Source of the DNA: Nocardiopsis gilva YIM 90087 | GTDB taxonomy: Bacteria > Actinomycetota > Actinomycetes > Streptosporangiales > Streptosporangiaceae | DNA: 64,000 nt | Direction of reading: 5' to 3' | Assembly: GCF_002263495.1 (NCBI RefSeq) | Contig: NZ_CP022753.1 | Span: 4,278,001 to 4,342,000, forward strand | Shown: one piece after another, positions 58,429 through 64,000 of the stretch | How the letters are laid out: every line of letters starts with the position of its first letter | Numbering within the stretch: the stretch's first letter is position 1 | The notes under the pieces: generated by a model | Told to the model about the DNA's origin: nothing | Databases searched by the model: none | The model's input: only the letters and a program-made list of their open reading frames with translations | Position numbers and translations under genes: made by a program

Positions 58429-58914
58429 GTGAGCACACCCACACGGGGTGTGGACCCCTACTCCAAGCAGGTGATTCCTGTGGCCGAACAACTCACGTCC
58501 TCTTCCTCCCTCTCGCCTCTCAGCATCAAGTGCGGATGCTTCGAGGGAGACTTCATCCAGGTGCCGAACTGCCGGTCCTGGCTGCGGATGATCCTCTGCG
58601 ACTACGACAGCGCCTTCCGCTGGATCGCGGAGCTGTGTGTCAGCGAACTCGCCGCCAATGCCATCGCGCACACGCGGTCCAGCTGGATCGGCGGGGTGGT
58701 GTGGCTGCGGGTCGAGTTCTACCCCTCGATGGTTCGCGTGGTCGTTCGCGACAACGGGTCGGAGCAGACGCCCACCGTGCGCGACGTCGGCGCTGATGCC
58801 GTCGGCGGGCGCGGACTGTCGCTCGTGCAGTCGATGGCCAGCGGGTTCGGGCATCAGGGCAACTACCTCGGCCGCGAAGTCTGGTTCGACCTCGAAGGCA
58901 CGCCGGAGACGTGA
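58429..58914 (+). CDS. Anti-sigma-type ATP-binding protein (RsbW-like HATPase)
   Basis: A ~161-residue single GHKL ATPase domain. N-box ELAANAIAHTRSSW, G1 VVRDNGSEQTPTV and G2 GGRGLSLVQSMASGFGHQ are visible. Such proteins are serine kinases or anti-sigma factors. No partner sigma or anti-anti-sigma gene is next to it. The start is uncertain: GTG 58429 follows AGGAG closely; further in-frame GTGs lie downstream. It is divergent from the XRE gene, an arrangement seen repeatedly in actinobacteria. Confidence 0.78.
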   Translation: MSTPTRGVDPYSKQVIPVAEQLTSSSSLSPLSIKCGCFEGDFIQVPNCRSWLRMILCDYDSAFRWIAELCVSELAANAIAHTRSSWIGGVVWLRVEFYPSMVRVVVRDNGSEQTPTVRDVGADAVGGRGLSLVQSMASGFGHQGNYLGREVWFDLEGTPET

Positions 58915-58931
58915 CCCGACGAACGACGAAA

Positions 58932-58966
58932 CCGCTCCGGCCCTGGGCTTAGCAGGGCCGGAGCGG
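58932..58966 (+). terminator. Hairpin terminator of the HATPase gene
   Basis: Perfect 14-bp stem (CCGCTCCGGCCCTG and complement) with loop GGCTTAG, 17 bases after the stop codon. Confidence 0.85.
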
Positions 58967-58999
58967 CGACTCCGATTATCTCAGAGACCAACATGGGAG

Positions 59000-59034
59000 G
59001 GGTTCCTCCCCGAGGAGGGGGCGGGGAGGAACCC
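59000..59034 (-). terminator. Hairpin directly after the symporter remnant
   Basis: A 13-bp stem (GGGTTCCTCCCCG and complement) with a nine-base loop. On the minus strand it begins immediately after the TAA of the symporter remnant, so it looks like that gene's original terminator, retained after the gene body was lost. Confidence 0.7.
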
Positions 59035-59202
59035 TTAGGTCGTGGGGCGCTCGTCGGTCTCGGCCTGCATGTCCCGCATGAGTGCGTCGGCATCGGTCGG
59101 GCTCCGTATGAGGAGGCTGACGATCCACACGGCGAGCGTCGAGGCGATGAGGCCAGGGACCAGCTCGTACATTTCGCGGGCGACTGTCGACGACGCTGAC
59201 AT
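59035..59202 (-). pseudogene. C-terminal remnant of a sodium:solute symporter
   Basis: The last ~45 codons read MYELVPGLIASTLAVWIVSL followed by LIRSPTDADALMRDMQAETD, ending at TAA 59035. They align clearly with the C-terminus of the symporter at 63028 (MYELIPGFIASTLAVVLVSR, DQLMRDMRSESD). An ATG at 59202 opens a 55-codon frame, but the upstream ten residues do not match and the rest of the protein is gone. The differences from the intact copy suggest an older paralogue rather than a recent duplicate. Confidence 0.72.
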
Positions 59203-59254
59203 TCGTGCGTTGAAGGGGGCCCGAAGAGCGGTAACCGCAATGACGGCACCCAGC

Positions 59255-59280
59255 CGATACCGCTGATTGATGCGGTATCG
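59255..59280. promoter_or_regulatory. Hairpin/inverted repeat upstream of rox
   Basis: CGATACCGC (59255-59263) and its complement (59272-59280) surround TGATTGAT. A related GCGGTAACCGC palindrome lies at 59228-59238. They could be operator sites or a relic terminator at the junction between the symporter remnant and the rox promoter. Confidence 0.35.
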
Positions 59281-59332
59281 CCGGTGGGCGGCAATAGCGG
59301 AGCGAGAAAAATACTCCTTGCCACTTTCAACG

Positions 59333-59338
59333 TATAGC
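59333..59338 (+). promoter_or_regulatory. Candidate -10 element of the rox promoter
   Basis: TATAGC lies eight bases before the rifamycin-associated element, which would place the element at the transcription start. No good -35 box is visible, so this assignment is tentative. Confidence 0.3.
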
Positions 59339-59345
59339 GCACCGG

Positions 59346-59364
59346 GGGGCTTGCGGCAAGACCC
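59346..59364 (+). promoter_or_regulatory. Rifamycin-associated element (RAE)
   Basis: GGGGCTTGCGGCAAGACCC, an imperfect inverted repeat, matches the 19-bp RAE reported upstream of rifamycin-inactivation genes in actinomycetes at all but about one position as I recall the consensus. It lies 222 bp before the rox start. The element is associated with rifamycin-inducible expression. Confidence 0.85.
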
Positions 59365-59496
59365 GGGTCATGCCCCAGAATTTCCAGCCGAAGCCCGAAC
59401 CTGCGGAAATCAGGGATTCGCGAAGTACGTGTGCTTTGGCGACGCATGGGTCGGGCAGGGACGTCGAACCGCCGGTGGGACTCGCGGTGCGGTTAG

Positions 59497-61011
<1,515 letters not shown>

Positions 61012-61167
61012 GCGCCGTTGCGGCCCGAAGGGGGCTTGAGCGAGACCCTGGAGTGACCGGTGGCACGCTGCCAGCGCACAGCCCAGGCCCCGGGGGTCGC
61101 TGCCGGATGACCGCCGCGCCGAACCGGCGTCGGCGGTGACCGCGGCACTGCTGCTCGACGCGGCCAG

Positions 61168-61323
61168 CTAAGAAGAGCCGCCCGTGTCCGCGTGAACCAC
61201 ACGGGGATTGTCGCGCCAGGGAAAGGGCTCGGCGCCGGGCTGCACCGCCAACTCGCCATGCTCGAAGTGACGGGCACGCTCGGCGGCGTTCCGCGGCGGC
61301 AGCCCGACGTCGAGCAGCAGCAC
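61168..61323 (-). pseudogene. Short frame, possible gene fragment
   Basis: A 51-codon frame (LLLDVGLPPRNAAERARHFE ... FPWRDNPRVVHADTGGSS) with protein-like composition but no ribosome site, a stop codon just upstream and no match I recognise. It may be the C-terminal end of a lost gene in the rox-aroA gap. The rest of 61012-61482 holds nothing else I can support. Confidence 0.25.
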
Positions 61324-61482
61324 CGGATTCCGAGATCATCCTGTTGAGAATTCTCGGCCGGTTCCCCCGTTGAGCATGGGTGCTGCATGGAGAGCGAGCC
61401 CTGTCCGGAGAACACCCCACACTGGAGAGGCCGCCGCAACAGACCAAACGCGGACTGGCTCATCACTGGCCAGCCGGGCATG

Positions 61483-62784
61483 CTAGTCGGGCGCGCCGGG
61501 TGTCTCCGACACCCGAAGCCCGCTCAGGTTCTCCAGGTCGGTGGCGAACCCGGGGTAGGAGGTCGCCACCGCCTCCCATCCCTCGATCAGACTCTCGCCC
61601 TGTGCCCGGCACGCCGCCGCAACAGCAGCGGCCATGGCGATGCGGTGGTCGCCGTGGCTGTCCACCCAGGCCGCGCTGAATTCCGGGCGGCCGTGGATGA
61701 CCATGCCGTCAGGGCGCTCCTCCGCTTGAACGCCGAAAGCCCGCAGCATGGCCGCAGTTGTCGCGATCCGGTCCGATTCCTTGGCTCGCAGTTCCTTGGC
61801 GCCGCTGATGACCGTCGTGCCTGCGGCTGCGGCGGCGGCCACCGCCAGCACCGGGATCTCATCCAGGATGCCCGGCACATCCCCGGCATCGATCTCGACC
61901 CCGCGCAGGTGGGAGGCGCGGGCCACCACGGTCCCCGAGGCGCGGTCGACCTCGATGTCGCCGCCCATGCGCTCCAGCACTCCCACGAAGTCGGCGCGGC
62001 CATGCCCCAGGTAGAGGCCCGGTGCCTCGATCTCGCCCGCCAACAGTCCTGCGACCGCCCAAAACGCCGCCTGGGACGGGTCGTTCGGAACGTGGTGGTC
62101 GACCGGCGCCAGTGGGCCGGGGTGCACCGTCACCGCGGTGCCCTCCACACGGATCTTGACTCCGGCGGCCTGGAGCATCTCCTCGGTGTGGCGGCGTGTG
62201 GTCTTCGGCTCGATCACCGTCGTCCGCCCAGCGGCGTAGAGCCCCGCCAGCAGCACACAGGACTTGATCTGGGCAGAGGCGACAGGCGAGCGGTACGTGA
62301 TCCCCTCCACTTGGCCGCCGCGGATCACCAACGGGGCGAACCCACCGTCGTGACGCCCATCCACGCGGGCTCCCATCTGCCGCAGCGGAATGGCGATGCG
62401 GTCCATCGGACGCCGCCGCAGGTACTTGTCTCCGGTCAGGACGCTCACCCCGTCCACACCCGCGCACACCCCCGACAACAGGCGCATACCTGTACCGGAG
62501 TTGCCACAGTCGAGCACGTCGTCGGGCTCGTTCCGTAGCCCGCCCCGGACTCGAACCGCCCCGGAGTCCAGGTCGGTGAACTCCACGCCGAACCGCGTCA
62601 GGGCCGCACGGGTGTGGGCGACGTCCTCGCACCGCGACACCCCGGTGAGGGTGCTGTGGCCCTCAGCGAGTGCCGCGAGGATCAGCGCCCGATGCGAAAT
62701 CGACTTGTCCCCGGGAACCTGGACACGCCCTATGACCTCTCCGGCTCCCCTGACGCTGAGCCGAACCCCCGCGCGCTCAACCAC
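61483..62784 (-). CDS. aroA: 3-phosphoshikimate 1-carboxyvinyltransferase (EPSP synthase), class II-like
   Basis: A 433-residue enzyme of the shikimate pathway joining shikimate 3-phosphate and PEP. VQVPGDKSISHRALILAALA is the class II form of the N-terminal motif (class I usually has PGSKS). GNSGTGMRLLSG, SPVASAQIKSCVLLAGL, RHTEEMLQAAG and ELRAKESDRI follow. At the position where the glyphosate-tolerant CP4 enzyme has Ala, this protein has Gly. The start is GTG 62784 with GAGG six bases upstream; the upstream frame includes the solo palindrome and is not coding. No other shikimate gene is nearby. Confidence 0.93.
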   Translation of the reverse strand: MVERAGVRLSVRGAGEVIGRVQVPGDKSISHRALILAALAEGHSTLTGVSRCEDVAHTRAALTRFGVEFTDLDSGAVRVRGGLRNEPDDVLDCGNSGTGMRLLSGVCAGVDGVSVLTGDKYLRRRPMDRIAIPLRQMGARVDGRHDGGFAPLVIRGGQVEGITYRSPVASAQIKSCVLLAGLYAAGRTTVIEPKTTRRHTEEMLQAAGVKIRVEGTAVTVHPGPLAPVDHHVPNDPSQAAFWAVAGLLAGEIEAPGLYLGHGRADFVGVLERMGGDIEVDRASGTVVARASHLRGVEIDAGDVPGILDEIPVLAVAAAAAAGTTVISGAKELRAKESDRIATTAAMLRAFGVQAEERPDGMVIHGRPEFSAAWVDSHGDHRIAMAAAVAAACRAQGESLIEGWEAVATSYPGFATDLENLSGLRVSETPGAPD

Positions 62785-62893
62785 CGACCACCTCTTTGTC
62801 CTGCGGTAACAACCCCCGTCCGTGCCCAGGTTTGCACGCTGAACCCGACGCTGGTCGGCGAACACGGGGGGCGACACCAGCCCATTGTGCGAG

Positions 62894-62923
62894 GAGGTAT
62901 CCCCGCACGTGCGGGGATACCTC
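62894..62923. repeat. Solo 30-bp palindrome resembling a type I-E CRISPR repeat
   Basis: GAGGTATCCCCGCAC followed by its exact complement. The core CCCCGCAC-GTGCGGGGATA is very like type I-E CRISPR repeat stems. Only one copy is present, without flanking repeat-spacer units. It lies ~105 bases after the symporter stop on the minus strand, so it could equally be that gene's terminator. Confidence 0.6.
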
Positions 62924-63027
62924 TGGGCCGAATGTGACGGGGCAGCCCAGATGCCCGTACGGCCCGCAAGCTCGGGGATCACACTGCTGGGCTGCTCATC
63001 GCTGTGGGGGGCGGGTCCTCTGATTAC

Positions 63028-64000
63028 TCATGGCTTCCGGGAAGGCGGGTGCTGATCGCTCTCCGAGCGCATGTCGCGCATAAGTTGGTCGGTGTCCGCT
63101 GGTTTTCGGGTCAGGCGGCTGACGAGCACGACTGCCAGGGTCGAGGCGATGAAGCCCGGGATCAGTTCGTACATGTAGGGCTTGAGCGTGTAGTACCACG
63201 TCACCGTGGTCACGGCGCCGACGATGATGCCCGCCGCCGCACCTGCCGATGTCGTTCCCCGCCAGAAGAGGGAGAGGAGGAGGGGTGGCCCGAATGCCGC
63301 GCCGAGGCCGGCCCAGGTGAACAGGACGAGCCAGAAGACGACGTCCTCGATTCCGGGGACATAGAGGAGGCCGACGGCGAGGAGGCACATGGTCAGGACG
63401 ACCAGGCGGCTGATCCGCACTGCGACGTGGCCGCTGAGTTCTCGGTTCTTGAGGATGAGGCCCTGGTAGATGTCGCGGACCACGCCCGAGGCGCCGACGA
63501 GGAGTTGGGAGTCGGCGGTGGACATGATGGCCGCGAAGACGGCGGCCACGAGGAGACCGGCGATGAAGGCCGGGAGGTACTCGGCGGCGAGGAAGGGGAA
63601 GAGCTGCTCGCTGTCGGCGCCGGGGAGTGCTTCGACGTTGCCGTAGATCGCCCGTCCGACCAGGCCGACCGACACCGCTCCCCATCCCATCAGGACGTTC
63701 CACACCGTTCCCCACGCGGCGGCGCCGCGCAGGCTGCGGGGGTCGTCGATGGACATGTAGCGGATGATGATGTGCGGGTTGCCGGGCGAGCCCAGGCCGA
63801 TCCCGAGAGCGCCGATCAGGGCGCCGATGCCCAGGGAGAACGGGTCGAGCAGGGCGGGGTCGAGGGCGCGGAGGGTGTCGATCATCGGGCCCCAGCCGAT
63901 GCTCGCCATCGCGATGACCGGCAGTACGACCAGGCCGAAGAGCATGAACATGGCCTGCACGACGTCCGTCAGCGCGACGGCGACGTACCCGCCCACGACC
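63028..64000 (-). CDS. Sodium:solute symporter (SSS/PutP family), N-terminus cut by window edge
   Basis: The last ~323 residues of an SSS-family transporter. It shows at least seven membrane helices. Segments include GIGLGSPGNPHIIIRYMSID, PFLAAEYLPAFIAGLLVAAV and MSTADSQLLVGASGVVRDIY, the last being a conserved Na+-site region of the family. PutP is the nearest characterised relative, but the substrate cannot be assigned without the N-terminus. A ~45-residue paralogous tail occurs at 59035-59202. Confidence 0.9.
   Translation of the reverse strand, partial: VVGGYVAVALTDVVQAMFMLFGLVVLPVIAMASIGWGPMIDTLRALDPALLDPFSLGIGALIGALGIGLGSPGNPHIIIRYMSIDDPRSLRGAAAWGTVWNVLMGWGAVSVGLVGRAIYGNVEALPGADSEQLFPFLAAEYLPAFIAGLLVAAVFAAIMSTADSQLLVGASGVVRDIYQGLILKNRELSGHVAVRISRLVVLTMCLLAVGLLYVPGIEDVVFWLVLFTWAGLGAAFGPPLLLSLFWRGTTSAGAAAGIIVGAVTTVTWYYTLKPYMYELIPGFIASTLAVVLVSRLTRKPADTDQLMRDMRSESDQHPPSRKP

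Noticed and set aside
62785-62982. N-terminal extension of aroA through the solo palindrome
   Set aside because: EPSP synthases start near the chosen GTG, which has a ribosome site; the extension only translates the palindrome.

Overview
The window is high-GC, gene-dense actinobacterial chromosome. The gene families point to a filamentous or related actinomycete: phosphatidylinositol-mannoside genes, a conservon, Rel with HD and synthetase domains, and DUF397/XRE pairs. The layout is compatible with Nocardiopsaceae or a close relative, but this is inferred from gene content and not from a marker gene.

Positions 1-22.3 kb are mostly a housekeeping block on the minus strand whose order is widely conserved in actinobacteria: aspS (cut by the left edge), an MBL hydrolase, a DUF349 protein (plus strand), a cupin, rel, apt, yajC, ruvB-ruvA-ruvC, a DUF4282 protein, yebC, pdxT, pdxS, a LemA-like protein, pimA, a PIM acyltransferase, a CDP-alcohol phosphatidyltransferase, a DCC thiol-oxidoreductase, a HIT protein, a DUF885 protein and, on plus, a cyclase-type hydrolase. 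The usual neighbours hisS, secD, secF and thrS are not where they normally sit.

Positions 22.3-44.9 kb hold three tandem 105-bp repeats, a four-gene conservon (cvnA-B-C-D, minus), an M15-like wall peptidase, a FAH-like protein, the methionine importer metN-metI-metQ, a second wall protein with an M15-like C-terminus, a 49-residue membrane peptide, a proline-rich membrane protein, metE behind a cobalamin riboswitch, a polysaccharide deacetylase lipoprotein, a DUF6461-like protein, pyrD and a PAC2 protein.

Positions 45-64 kb hold an ABC-class ATPase, a TrkH-type cation transporter, and a type I-E CRISPR effector operon (cas3-cas8e-cse2-cas7e-cas5e-cas6e) with no cas1, cas2 or array in the window. 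These are followed by a DUF397/XRE/anti-sigma-like ATPase trio, a remnant of a sodium symporter, a rifampicin monooxygenase (rox) preceded by a match to the rifamycin-associated element, a class II-like aroA, a solo palindrome resembling a type I-E repeat, and a sodium:solute symporter cut by the right edge.

Structural DNA is a main theme. There are many long perfect hairpins at gene ends. Two of them (12299-12362 and 42789-42860) form a family with conserved ends and a central stem block that differs between copies but stays perfectly paired.
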